Of a stretch of DNA of 11,141 nucleotides, positions 1 through 6,770 are shown one piece after another. Where the stretch lies: NCBI GenBank assembly GCA_039030125.1, contig JBCCEV010000143.1:1-11141 (forward strand), given 5' to 3'. Numbering within the stretch: the stretch's first letter is position 1; every line of letters starts with the position of its first letter. The translations under genes and the position numbers were made by a program. The stretch is from JBCCEV01 sp039030125. Lineage in GTDB: Bacteria > Pseudomonadota > Gammaproteobacteria > Ga0077536. The notes below the pieces were generated by a model. It was not told the origin of the DNA, made no database searches, and saw nothing but the letters and a program-made list of their open reading frames with translations.

Positions 1-2
1 CC

Positions 3-728
3 GATCCGCACAGTCCTGACATACGCACCTTCTGTTACCAATTCGACCCCTGGGATCGCTCTGGCAGCGAGAAATTCAAGCATTGTTTGCCAAGCAAATG
101 GTGGGCGGTAGTCAATGCGAAAGGACAGCAGGCCCATTTCCTTATCCGAAGCCGGGTTCGCGTTAACGTAGTGTTTGCGCAATGCTCGTGGGCTTAAGCC
201 GTAGCGCGCTTTGAACAGATCGTTGAAGCGCCGCAAGCTGTCGAAACCAGCGCCAAACGCCGCGTCGGTGATCGATAAATCGGTTTCGGTGAGTAGTTGT
301 TTGGCATGGAGCAAACGCTGTGTCTGGGCGAGTTCAATTGGGGTGACGCCGAGTTCCTGATTCAATGCGCGGCGTAAATGACGAGCGGTGACACCATATT
401 CCCCGGCTAAGGACTCGACACTGCCGTGATTGAGCGCACCGTCCTCAATTCGGCGGAGCGCAAAGCGCGCGAGCCTCGACAGCGCGTCGACTTTCGCGTC
501 ACCGGGTGCCAACTCCGGGCGGCACATCAGGCACGGGCGAAATCCGGCTTTCTCGGCGGCTGCTGCGTGTTCATGGAACGTGCAGTTCTCGAATTTCGGG
601 ACCTTGGCCGGACACACCGGCCGACAATAAATACCGGTCGATGTCACACCAACAAACCAGCGGCCGTCGAATCTCGGATCGTGGGATTTGAGTGCGGCGT
701 AGCGTGCCCTGCGATCAGCGTCTTTCAT
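3..728 (-). CDS. Ada-type sensor / AraC HTH / AlkA DNA-3-methyladenine glycosylase fusion (partial, C-terminus outside window)
   Basis: The gene reads leftward from an ATG at 728 and has no stop before the window edge, so about 242 residues are visible. Residues 17-72 form the Ada zinc/methyl-acceptor domain: FDGRWFVGVTSTGIYCRPVC, then GFRPCLMCRPE. The four zinc ligands are C35, C39, C66 and C69. By family knowledge, the first accepts methyl groups from DNA methylphosphotriesters. Residues about 85-180 form an AraC-type double helix-turn-helix (SVESLAGEYGVTARHLRRAL; ITDAAFGAGFDSLRRFNDLF). From about residue 195 the sequence matches the start of the AlkA N-terminal domain (LSFRIDYRPPFAWQTMLEFLAARAIPGVE). 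The expected product is a self-regulated alkylation-damage sensor that also excises alkylated purines. The HhH-GPD catalytic region would lie off the window, so intactness cannot be judged. No clear Shine-Dalgarno precedes the ATG. The gene is divergent from the kinase at 820. Confidence 0.93.
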   Translation of the reverse strand, partial: MKDADRRARYAALKSHDPRFDGRWFVGVTSTGIYCRPVCPAKVPKFENCTFHEHAAAAEKAGFRPCLMCRPELAPGDAKVDALSRLARFALRRIEDGALNHGSVESLAGEYGVTARHLRRALNQELGVTPIELAQTQRLLHAKQLLTETDLSITDAAFGAGFDSLRRFNDLFKARYGLSPRALRKHYVNANPASDKEMGLLSFRIDYRPPFAWQTMLEFLAARAIPGVELVTEGAYVRTVRI

Positions 729-756
729 GCGGGCTATTTTTAGGCACTATGAAAAA

Positions 757-773
757 GAAAACTAGCTGTTTTC
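757..773. promoter_or_regulatory. Inverted repeat in the divergent Ada-AlkA / kinase intergenic region
   Basis: GAAAAC (757-762), a 5-nt centre TAGCT and GTTTTC (768-773) form perfect 6-bp arms. The repeat lies 28 bp upstream of the Ada-AlkA ATG on one side and 31 bp before the TATAAT box of the kinase on the other. It could be an operator for either gene. It does not resemble the E. coli Ada box. The arms are short and A/T-rich, so chance is possible. Confidence 0.3.
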
Positions 774-804
774 GGACCTATCGATAAAAGCATTTGCCAG
801 GGCA

Positions 805-810
805 TATAAT
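805..810 (+). promoter_or_regulatory. Putative -10 box (TATAAT) of the kinase gene
   Basis: A perfect TATAAT ends 9 nt before the ATG at 820. Transcription would be expected to begin about 7 nt downstream, at about 817-818, so the mRNA would be leaderless or nearly so. No good -35 hexamer lies at the usual spacing (sequence there is about TCGATA). If this is the real promoter, the in-frame TTG at 811 cannot be the start. Confidence 0.4.
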
Positions 811-819
811 TTGTATCAA

Positions 820-2268
820 ATGGTCGATCTGGCAACGATTTGCCCCGGCTGCATGTCCAGCGGGGTTTCCGAAGTAACCTGTCCTCAGTGTGGCTACGTT
901 GTAGGCGAAGATCGCAACGTTCATGCGCTCCCAGAGCGGACCGTGCTCCAAGATCGTTTTTTTTTAGGGCGTCTATTGGGCCGCCCAGGCGGTTACGGTT
1001 TGACGTACCTTGCCTGGGATTTGACGTTAGAAATCACCGTTGCCATCAAAGAGTATCTGCCGCAACGCCTAGCCGCGCGGAACCCAGGCGCAACCACGAT
1101 AGTCGCTAATTCCGAGGTCGATCAAACAACGTTCGATGAAGGCCTGCGCGAGTTTTTGGATGAGGCGCGTGTTCTGGTTCGTTTCCAGCATCAGAATATC
1201 GCTCGCGTGCGAGATTTCTTCGAGGAAAACAACACCGCCTACTTGGTCATGGAATACTACGAAGGGATGTCGTTAGCGGAACGTTTCGTTGAACAGCGTC
1301 GATTGTTCTCCGCCGATGAAGCGGTTGGCTGCATGGCCCGGATCCTTGATGGCTTACAAACGGTTCACGAAGATGGCTATCTTCATCGCGATATCAAACC
1401 GGCCAACATCTACATTACGGAGGATGAAACACCGATATTGCTGGACTTCGGTGCCGCCCGGCATGCGCTGGGCGAAGAGACCGAAAGTCTCACCGTGATC
1501 CTAACGCCTGGGTTCGCACCTTTTGAGCAATACCTCAGGCGCGGCAAACAGGGACCCTGGAGCGACATCTACAGTGTTGGCGCCACGCTTTATTTCTTAT
1601 TATCAGGCACCAAACCGCCGCCCGCATTGGACCGCCAAGATGACGACGAGCTGGAAGCGCTCATTGATCTCAATGGCGAACTACCGCTTGCGGTAAATGA
1701 TGCCGTGATGCAGGCGCTTGCGGTCGATCCGGCCTCGCGCCCGCAATCCGCCAAGGCGTTCGCTACAACGCTAAGAGCCGCTATTGCGAATGCCGACACT
1801 GAACGGTTCGAGCGGGTCGACAAATCCAAATCGCGCGTTTCACGCACCGCGCTGGGTGTCGCGCTTCTCGTCATCGTCTTGTCACTTGGTGGCTGGTGGT
1901 TCTCGCAGCCCTCACACCAAGACCTATCAGCAGCACCCACCGACACCCAAGCTGAGCCCGCGCTAGAAGCGCTCGCGCCGGTGGCCAAGCCCACCGCGCC
2001 TCCGACGGTGAGTGATGCTGTTGTCGAAAGATCCGATGGAACAGCCCGTCTCGAGGTTCCATTTCCGCGTCGCCGACCACCGCCGGAAGCGGTTGAAGCA
2101 TGTGTCGGACAGCGATTGGGCGATGTCTGTGAGATCAACGCTCCCCACGGTTTTATCACCGGCGAGTGTGTGCAAATGAGAGAGGATTTCGCGTGTCGAC
2201 CAAATCGGGGGCCGGGAGGACCCGGGGGACTAGGCCCGCCACCAAGACCGCGCCCTGAAGGGCAATAA
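820..2268 (+). CDS. Transmembrane serine/threonine protein kinase with N-terminal zinc ribbon and exported Cys-rich tail
   Basis: About 482 residues from ATG 820. An alternative TTG at 811 would add three residues and has only a weak AGGG upstream. Residues 8-24 form a CxxC...CxxC zinc ribbon (CPGC...CPQC). A Hanks-type kinase domain spans about 45-320: glycine loop GRPGGYGLTY, VAIKEYLP with catalytic lysine near 77, HRDIKPANI with catalytic Asp near 191, DFGAAR near 209, and an activation segment ending TPGFAPFEQY. All catalytic residues are present, so it should be active. One hydrophobic segment (about 346-361, GVALLVIVLSLGGWWF) follows, then a Pro/Ala-rich exported stretch. A small module with cysteines near 428, 437, 450 and 459 comes next, and the protein ends in a Gly/Pro-rich tail. 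The topology suggests cytoplasmic phosphorylation controlled by a periplasmic signal. Substrates are unknown. The next gene begins within a few bases, so co-transcription is likely. Confidence 0.93.
   Translation: MVDLATICPGCMSSGVSEVTCPQCGYVVGEDRNVHALPERTVLQDRFFLGRLLGRPGGYGLTYLAWDLTLEITVAIKEYLPQRLAARNPGATTIVANSEVDQTTFDEGLREFLDEARVLVRFQHQNIARVRDFFEENNTAYLVMEYYEGMSLAERFVEQRRLFSADEAVGCMARILDGLQTVHEDGYLHRDIKPANIYITEDETPILLDFGAARHALGEETESLTVILTPGFAPFEQYLRRGKQGPWSDIYSVGATLYFLLSGTKPPPALDRQDDDELEALIDLNGELPLAVNDAVMQALAVDPASRPQSAKAFATTLRAAIANADTERFERVDKSKSRVSRTALGVALLVIVLSLGGWWFSQPSHQDLSAAPTDTQAEPALEALAPVAKPTAPPTVSDAVVERSDGTARLEVPFPRRRPPPEAVEACVGQRLGDVCEINAPHGFITGECVQMREDFACRPNRGPGGPGGLGPPPRPRPEGQ
2257..2262 (+). 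promoter_or_regulatory. Shine-Dalgarno-like GAAGGG inside the kinase 3' end
   Basis: GAAGGG lies 6 nt before an ATG at 2269 and 11 nt before the TTG at 2274. The ATG has the better spacing but is not in frame with the acyl-CoA synthetase. Ribosomes may therefore load on a five-codon mini-ORF (2269-2286) and reinitiate on the synthetase. Confidence 0.35.
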
Positions 2269-2273
2269 ATGAG

Positions 2274-3938
2274 TTGTCGCCAGTGACGGATATTAGGCCG
2301 CATGGCTCAATGTTGACCGACGAACGGATCGCCGCGATGACGGCGGCCAAGCTTTGGCCGAACCGTAGTGCGCTTGACGCATTGGCGCACGCGCTTGAGC
2401 ATTTCCCCGATCGGGTCTACCTCACCGACCACAATAGCGAAACGACGTTAACGACCACGCTTTCGTATCGACAGATCGATCGCCTAAGTCGCCGGATCGC
2501 CATCGGCCTCAGTCATTTTGGCGTGCAACGTGGCGATGTCGTCGCCTTGCAGCTACCCAACTGGTGGGAATTCATAGCAATCCATTTGGCGTGCCTTCGG
2601 ATCGGGGCGATTACAAACCCTTTGATGCCAATTTTCCGCGAGCGCGAATTGCATTTCATGTTGTCGTATGCGGAAACGAAAGTGCTGTTCGTGCCGCGCG
2701 TTTTTCGCGGTTTCGAGTATCTGCCCATGGCGCAGGCCTTGGCTGCCGAGATCGAAACCTTGAAATGCGTTTTCGCGATCGGTGGCCATGGCGATCATGA
2801 CTTCGCTGACGCCTTCATCGCCCGTCGCTGGGAAGATCAGGTGTCTGAGATGAAGCTCGACAATACTCCTATCTCACCGAACGATGTCATTGAGCTTTGC
2901 TATACCTCAGGCACAACGGGTCAGCCGAAGGGCGTGCTGCACACCGCCAATACGCTGCGTGCGGGTGTGGAGTCGGCGCTGCGGTTGGGCCTCGATGAAA
3001 AAACCGTCGTGTTGATGGCCTCGCCCTTGGCCCATCAGACTGGATTCCTCTACGGGATGCTGATGCCGCTAGTTGTGGGCGGCCGATTGGTGCTGCAGGA
3101 TATCTGGGATGCTCGGCAAGCCGCGCGGCTGATTCATGACGAACAAGTTTCATTCACCATGGGCGCCACGCCATTCCTCAGCGATCTAACAGAATCACAG
3201 GGGTGGGGAATCTATAGCCCGGCGTCGCTGGAATATTTCGTTTGCGCGGGCGCGCCGATCCCTCGGGTGTTGGCGAAAGCGGCCGCCGCTACGCTCGGAG
3301 CCAAGATCGTCGCCGGTTGGGGGATGAGTGAAAACGGACTGGTGACCATGACGCTGCCCTCTGACGCAGATGACAAGGTTTTCGGTACCGACGGTGTCGG
3401 CTGGCGGGGGCAAGAGGTGCGGGTCGTCGATGAAGATGCGCGCACGGTCCCATTCGACACCGAAGGTGCGCTGCAAACCCGCGGCTGTGCGAATTTTGTT
3501 GGATATTTGAACAAGCCTGAAGCTTACGACGTCGATGATGAGGGTTGGTTTAACACCGGTGATAATGCGGCAATGGATGCCGATGGCTATATTCGGATCA
3601 CCAGTCGCGCCAAGGACATCATCATCCGCGGCGGCGAGAATGTTCCGGTCGTCGAGGTCGAAGAGCTGCTCTATCGGCATCCCGCCGTGCAGGATGCCGC
3701 CATCGTCGCGATGCCAGATCCGAGGTTGGGTGAACGAGGCTGCGCCTTCGTGAGCTTAAAAGCGACGCAGACTTTGAGCTTTGAAGACCTGCAAGATTAT
3801 TTTCAGCGCGAGAAACTCGCTAAAAATTACTGGCCGGAGCGCTTGGAAATTATCGAGGAATTTCCGAGAACCCCGAGCGGTAAAATCCAAAAATTCGAGC
3901 TTCGCGAGATCGCGGCGAAATTTTCAACTGGCACTTAG
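2274..3938 (+). CDS. AMP-forming acyl-CoA synthetase, cyclohexanecarboxylate/medium-chain-like (AliA-type)
   Basis: A 554-residue ANL-superfamily enzyme that activates a carboxylic acid with ATP to an acyl-adenylate and transfers it to CoA in the cytoplasm. Motifs in order: PNWWEFIAIHLACLRIGAITNPLMPIFRERELHFML (95-130, in pieces), phosphate loop YTSGTTGQPKG (210-220), GWGMSENG (348-355), GWFNTGD with the ribose-binding Asp (424-430), the hinge region SRAKDIIIRGGENV, and PSGKIQK with the adenylation lysine near 537. The opening LTDERIAAMTAAKLWPNR and the NPLMPIFRERELxFML stretch fit the cyclohexanecarboxylate-CoA ligase-like subgroup. The true substrate cannot be read from sequence. The start is uncertain: TTG 2274, GTG 2283 or ATG 2310 are all in frame. 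It follows the kinase by 5 bp, which suggests co-expression and possibly phosphorylation control (inference). Its 3' end overlaps the convergent minus-strand gene by 15 bp. Confidence 0.92.
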   Translation: MSPVTDIRPHGSMLTDERIAAMTAAKLWPNRSALDALAHALEHFPDRVYLTDHNSETTLTTTLSYRQIDRLSRRIAIGLSHFGVQRGDVVALQLPNWWEFIAIHLACLRIGAITNPLMPIFRERELHFMLSYAETKVLFVPRVFRGFEYLPMAQALAAEIETLKCVFAIGGHGDHDFADAFIARRWEDQVSEMKLDNTPISPNDVIELCYTSGTTGQPKGVLHTANTLRAGVESALRLGLDEKTVVLMASPLAHQTGFLYGMLMPLVVGGRLVLQDIWDARQAARLIHDEQVSFTMGATPFLSDLTESQGWGIYSPASLEYFVCAGAPIPRVLAKAAAATLGAKIVAGWGMSENGLVTMTLPSDADDKVFGTDGVGWRGQEVRVVDEDARTVPFDTEGALQTRGCANFVGYLNKPEAYDVDDEGWFNTGDNAAMDADGYIRITSRAKDIIIRGGENVPVVEVEELLYRHPAVQDAAIVAMPDPRLGERGCAFVSLKATQTLSFEDLQDYFQREKLAKNYWPERLEIIEEFPRTPSGKIQKFELREIAAKFSTGT

Positions 3939-5567
3939 ATTTGTGACCACATACAAACAGGGGCCGATGGCTTTATCGCTATTACCAGTCAGTTTCGCAA
4001 CCGCGTAATCAGCGGCATCGAGAGACGCTAAAAACCCCTCAACGGCTTTTGTTTCCTCGCGCCCGCCCGGGTGGCCCCGGTAGCAAGCGATGGTCAGTAC
4101 ACCGCCTTGGCGAAGCAGCGCCAGCGCTTGCGAAATCGCACTGACACTCGAAGCAGGTTGCGTGATCAGGGTTTGGTCGCCGCCCGGCAAGTACCCCAAA
4201 TTAAACATAATCGCGCCAATATCGCCGATCCGCTGACGCTCAAGGTGGGCGCCGAGACGTGCATGATCGAGCTTGGTCACCCGCACGTTGTTAAATCCCG
4301 CATCCTCGATGCGTGCCTTGGTTCGTTCAATAGCCAGGGGCTGAATATCGAAAGCGTGAACGGTGCCGTCAAAACCGACTTGTTCGGCGAGAAAAACCGT
4401 ATCGTTGCCGTTGCCGCAAGTTGCATCAATGGCACTTTCGCCGACTCGCAAGGCGTCCGCCACCGCCAGATGCGCGAGCCGCGTGATACGGGCCGTTTGG
4501 GTCTGGCCCCGCGCGCCGCGCAGGCGGATGTGGTGAGCTAAGTCGTATGCAGGGTCGATTGGCGCATCGGAACTTAGCGCCGCAATAAGCTGTTGCGCCA
4601 AAAGCGGTGCCTGTAACGCACCGTGCGATCCCAGGCCATTGAAGATACCTAGGTTTGGATAACTTTGATGACAGCCGATAACGGGGTGGCGACCGCGCAC
4701 AATAGGTCGAGTTGCGGAGGTCTGAGCGACGACTTCAAAGGGTAACCTCAGGAAGCGTTGGGTCTTGTCAACGAGTTCTTCAACGGCCACTTTCGTCGCT
4801 CCCGAATCGAGCCTATCGCGGTCATAGGTCGCACCGATCCGAAAACGGTGCTCTCCGCTCGCGTATAGCCAGGCTTCGCCCTTAATCAGTCGATTTTCAA
4901 CCAGTCCAGGGACGAGGATCTCAAGTTGCTCGCCGCGCGCCGGTTCCGCCATTAAATCGTTAAACCAATGATGGCGAAACTCGAGATGCCCGCGGCAGAA
5001 AATTAAATGCCGTCCATGCAGTTGCAGCCGGGGGAGAACAAACCCATCGGCTGAAATTTGGATTTCGTTGTCGTGCGTCGGCTGGGTAATCAGCTTGCAC
5101 GTTTTGCGAAGGAGGTGGCGGGTGCCGGCTAAATAGTCGGTGACGTGGAGTCGTGCCGCTGGTAGTGCTATGGCGCCCAGGGGGGCGCGGTAGCGACCGG
5201 TATCCAAATTGATATGGTGCACGGCACGGTCGGGAAATGTAGCGGCGAGACGGTCACGAATAACCGCGGGGTCGCTGTCTTCGGTAAGTATATTGACCTG
5301 GTTGAGTTCTTCTAAGACCGGGTGCTCGAGGGCGCGGGCGACACTGTCATAGAACGGTTTCGCGACAGACCAGAATTCGGGCCACCGCCAGGTCGTGGCG
5401 AGACGCGGCCCACTAGTGGGGGAAATCAAACCAGCACTCGTCCACGAAGCAGCCCTGGGGCTTTTTGAATCGATGACTAGAAAATCGATTCCCCGCCGCC
5501 GGCATTCCCACGCGAGCGCCGATCCTGCCAGGCCCTGACCAACAATCAGGATGTCAACGGAACGCAT
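3924..5567 (-). CDS. Fused FAD oxidoreductase (MnmC oxidoreductase-like) and YtqB/MnmM-type SAM methyltransferase; candidate bifunctional tRNA U34 modification enzyme
   Basis: A single uninterrupted frame of 547 residues from ATG 5567. Residues 1-345 are a DAO-type FAD oxidoreductase. The dinucleotide site VGQGLAGSALA is at 9-19, with the acidic end of strand 2 at VIDS. RFRIGATYDRD is near 241-251. Near the C-terminal side are TRPIVRGRHPVIG and IFNGLGSHGALQAPLLAQQL (308-327), which resemble the corresponding end of E. coli MnmC. Residues about 346-547 are a class I methyltransferase of the YtqB/MnmM family: DATCGNGNDTVFLAE (SAM loop, from 381), HAFDIQ, FNLGYLPGGDQ (455-465) and YRGHPGGREE (496-505). 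By family knowledge, the MnmC oxidoreductase converts cmnm5(s2)U34 to nm5(s2)U34, and MnmM methylates nm5s2U34 to mnm5s2U34. Together they would perform the whole MnmC reaction. An alternative for the FAD half is a glycine/amino-acid oxidase of the ThiO type. It lies 20 bp downstream of the lipoprotein gene on the same strand, with no clear RBS. Confidence 0.82.
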   Translation of the reverse strand: MRSVDILIVGQGLAGSALAWECRRRGIDFLVIDSKSPRAASWTSAGLISPTSGPRLATTWRWPEFWSVAKPFYDSVARALEHPVLEELNQVNILTEDSDPAVIRDRLAATFPDRAVHHINLDTGRYRAPLGAIALPAARLHVTDYLAGTRHLLRKTCKLITQPTHDNEIQISADGFVLPRLQLHGRHLIFCRGHLEFRHHWFNDLMAEPARGEQLEILVPGLVENRLIKGEAWLYASGEHRFRIGATYDRDRLDSGATKVAVEELVDKTQRFLRLPFEVVAQTSATRPIVRGRHPVIGCHQSYPNLGIFNGLGSHGALQAPLLAQQLIAALSSDAPIDPAYDLAHHIRLRGARGQTQTARITRLAHLAVADALRVGESAIDATCGNGNDTVFLAEQVGFDGTVHAFDIQPLAIERTKARIEDAGFNNVRVTKLDHARLGAHLERQRIGDIGAIMFNLGYLPGGDQTLITQPASSVSAISQALALLRQGGVLTIACYRGHPGGREETKAVEGFLASLDAADYAVAKLTGNSDKAIGPCLYVVTNLSAS

Positions 5568-5587
5568 AAACGTTCACGCGAGTGCGG

Positions 5588-6676
5588 CTAACCGCCGACG
5601 GGGAGGGTCAGCACTGGCGCGGCCGATTGATTACCCTTGGACTGCAGCGCATAGAGCAGACCGAGTAAGGAAAAGGTCGATTTTGAATCGAGGTCGCTGT
5701 CGTCGATATAAAACCAATGCCCGCGGTAGTCGAGGGCAACTGCGGGGTTCTTTGGCGCTTGTGCGCTCGATTGGACCGCCAACAGACCCGCGGTCACCTG
5801 CGACCAATCGAAAGCGTTGCCCGAGTCGTCTAATGTTTGAGTCACGCGACCTGAACTTAAATCGGATCCGGGCACCGACACGCCTTGCGATAGAAAATAC
5901 AAGACACCCATGAACGAACGGGTCTGCAGGTTGATGGTATCGGGCCTATGGGTCGCCTCATTAACTGTGATCCGATACTCGTTCTGTTCCGCGGAAAGGC
6001 CTAATAGTTCGCGAAGTTCCTGCAGTTGGGCGCTCTGGGCAAGTGGGTTCAACCGTAACACATAGCTTCCCGAACTCTCGTTCACGCGATACAAAATGCT
6101 GACATTCTCGCCCCGCTCAAGCTCCGCAATCAGGCCAACCGCGCGCAGGAATGATGCGTACTGCGGGGCATCGGTGGGGGTGGGGCCTGACGCACGTGGG
6201 GCGTTGTCGAGCCCATTTAGTTTTTCGACCGTTAAACGCAAGACCCGATCGATATTCCAGCCGCCAGCGTCGAGTAACAAAATCGTTTCCAAAGCAACGC
6301 GCGACATCACTTGGCGTACGAATTTTTCGCCTTGCAGTGGCGTGTAGGTGACCGTCGGTTTCTCTTCGAATGCGAAGCGCCCGCGAACTCCGTTACTGGT
6401 CGCACCATCGAAATCAAAAGTCGAGGAGATCTCCGCACTTGGCGCGATAGAGAACTGTGTGTTGAGCGCGGCCGCCTCAAGAAAATACGACGGGTCACGG
6501 TAGCGCAGTCGCACCAGATTCAGCAGCATCTGTTCGCTCTCGGTTTCGCGCATTGCCAGGTTGTAGTCGGTGCGGCTCCCCGCGATCACACTGGGGCCAA
6601 ACTGCGAGCAGCCGGTGAGAGTGAGCCACATCATTGCGAGCACGACGCCGCGGATTAAATAATTTTTGTTTGCCAT
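5588..6676 (-). CDS. Uncharacterised lipoprotein
   Basis: A 362-residue protein from ATG 6676. Residues 1-22 are a signal peptide with a charged start, a hydrophobic core (VVLAMMWLTL) and a lipobox ending LTGC, so C23 should be lipidated. Serine at +2 predicts outer-membrane sorting. The mature part opens with YNLAMRETESEQMLLNLVRLRYRDPSYFLE (38-67, in pieces), followed by a Ser/Thr-rich segment and EEKPTVTYTPLQGEKFVRQVMSRV (104-127, in pieces). These two blocks look like the conserved core of a hypothetical lipoprotein family I have seen without an assigned function. The rest appears mixed alpha/beta with no recognised catalytic motif and no further cysteine. It is the first gene of a probable two-gene unit with the FAD/methyltransferase fusion, and is divergent from the cyclase-like gene. 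I do not assign a function. Confidence 0.85.
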   Translation of the reverse strand: MANKNYLIRGVVLAMMWLTLTGCSQFGPSVIAGSRTDYNLAMRETESEQMLLNLVRLRYRDPSYFLEAAALNTQFSIAPSAEISSTFDFDGATSNGVRGRFAFEEKPTVTYTPLQGEKFVRQVMSRVALETILLLDAGGWNIDRVLRLTVEKLNGLDNAPRASGPTPTDAPQYASFLRAVGLIAELERGENVSILYRVNESSGSYVLRLNPLAQSAQLQELRELLGLSAEQNEYRITVNEATHRPDTINLQTRSFMGVLYFLSQGVSVPGSDLSSGRVTQTLDDSGNAFDWSQVTAGLLAVQSSAQAPKNPAVALDYRGHWFYIDDSDLDSKSTFSLLGLLYALQSKGNQSAAPVLTLPVGG

Positions 6677-6706
6677 TCGATGATTGCGTCCAACCGTTGA
6701 GGCCGA

Positions 6707-6712
6707 ATTATA
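6707..6712 (-). promoter_or_regulatory. Putative -10 box (TATAAT) of the lipoprotein / FAD-methyltransferase unit
   Basis: On the minus strand this reads TATAAT, 30 bp upstream of the ATG at 6676. It predicts a leader of roughly 24 nt. Near -35 the sequence is about CAACGG, far from TTGACA, so activation may be needed. It faces away from the rightward TATAAT at 6746. Confidence 0.45.
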
Positions 6713-6718
6713 AGGTGC

Positions 6719-6736
6719 CCAATGGCTTGCCGTTGG
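6719..6736. promoter_or_regulatory. Imperfect 18-bp dyad between back-to-back promoters
   Basis: CCAATGGC (6719-6726), TT, then GCCGTTGG (6729-6736) form 8-bp arms with one mismatched pair. The dyad lies between the two divergent TATAAT boxes, where both -35 regions should fall. A regulator bound here could control both directions at once. CCGTTG occurs again at 6694-6699, near the predicted leftward transcription start. Confidence 0.4.
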
Positions 6737-6745
6737 CGACGCTCG

Positions 6746-6751
6746 TATAAT
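6746..6751 (+). promoter_or_regulatory. Putative -10 box (TATAAT) of the cyclase/ATPase gene
   Basis: A perfect TATAAT ends 26 bp before the TTG at 6778, predicting a leader of about 20 nt that contains the GGGGG Shine-Dalgarno. No consensus -35 is seen at 17 bp (TGGCTT). The nine bases TATAATTTG are the same as those at 805-813 before the kinase. Confidence 0.5.
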
Positions 6752-6764
6752 TTGCCTAAGGGAT

Positions 6765-6770
6765 AGGGGG
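6765..6770 (+). promoter_or_regulatory. Shine-Dalgarno (AGGGGG) supporting a TTG start
   Basis: AGGGGG ends 7 nt before the TTG at 6778 and is the strongest purine run near it. No ATG lies in frame close by. The encoded start SFDELINSVRVALAG matches the beginning expected for this family, so TTG is the likely start. Confidence 0.6.

Noticed and set aside
426..743. Plus-strand open frames (105, 66 and 61 codons) over the left-end gene
   Set aside because: They lie antisense to the Ada-AlkA gene, whose zinc-ligand and HTH motifs are unmistakable. Their own translations show no recognisable domain.
1590..2303. 237-codon minus-strand open frame opposite the kinase
   Set aside because: It is a Ser/Arg/Gly-rich shadow of the kinase C-terminal coding region with no domain signature. 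The kinase reading frame is clearly the real one.
3195..3680. 161-codon minus-strand open frame opposite the acyl-CoA synthetase
   Set aside because: It overlaps the conserved adenylation motifs of the synthetase on the other strand and has no recognisable features.
3936..3985. Possible bidirectional terminator at the convergent gene ends
   Set aside because: TTTGT...ACAAA (about 3941-3958) gives only a weak 5-bp A/T stem with no T-run, and lies inside the minus-strand gene.
3924..5567. Possibility that the FAD/methyltransferase fusion is two genes joined by an error
   Set aside because: The frame is continuous through the linker near residues 338-350, with no stop, internal ribosome-binding site or composition change. 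Each half is complete, as expected for a genuine fusion.
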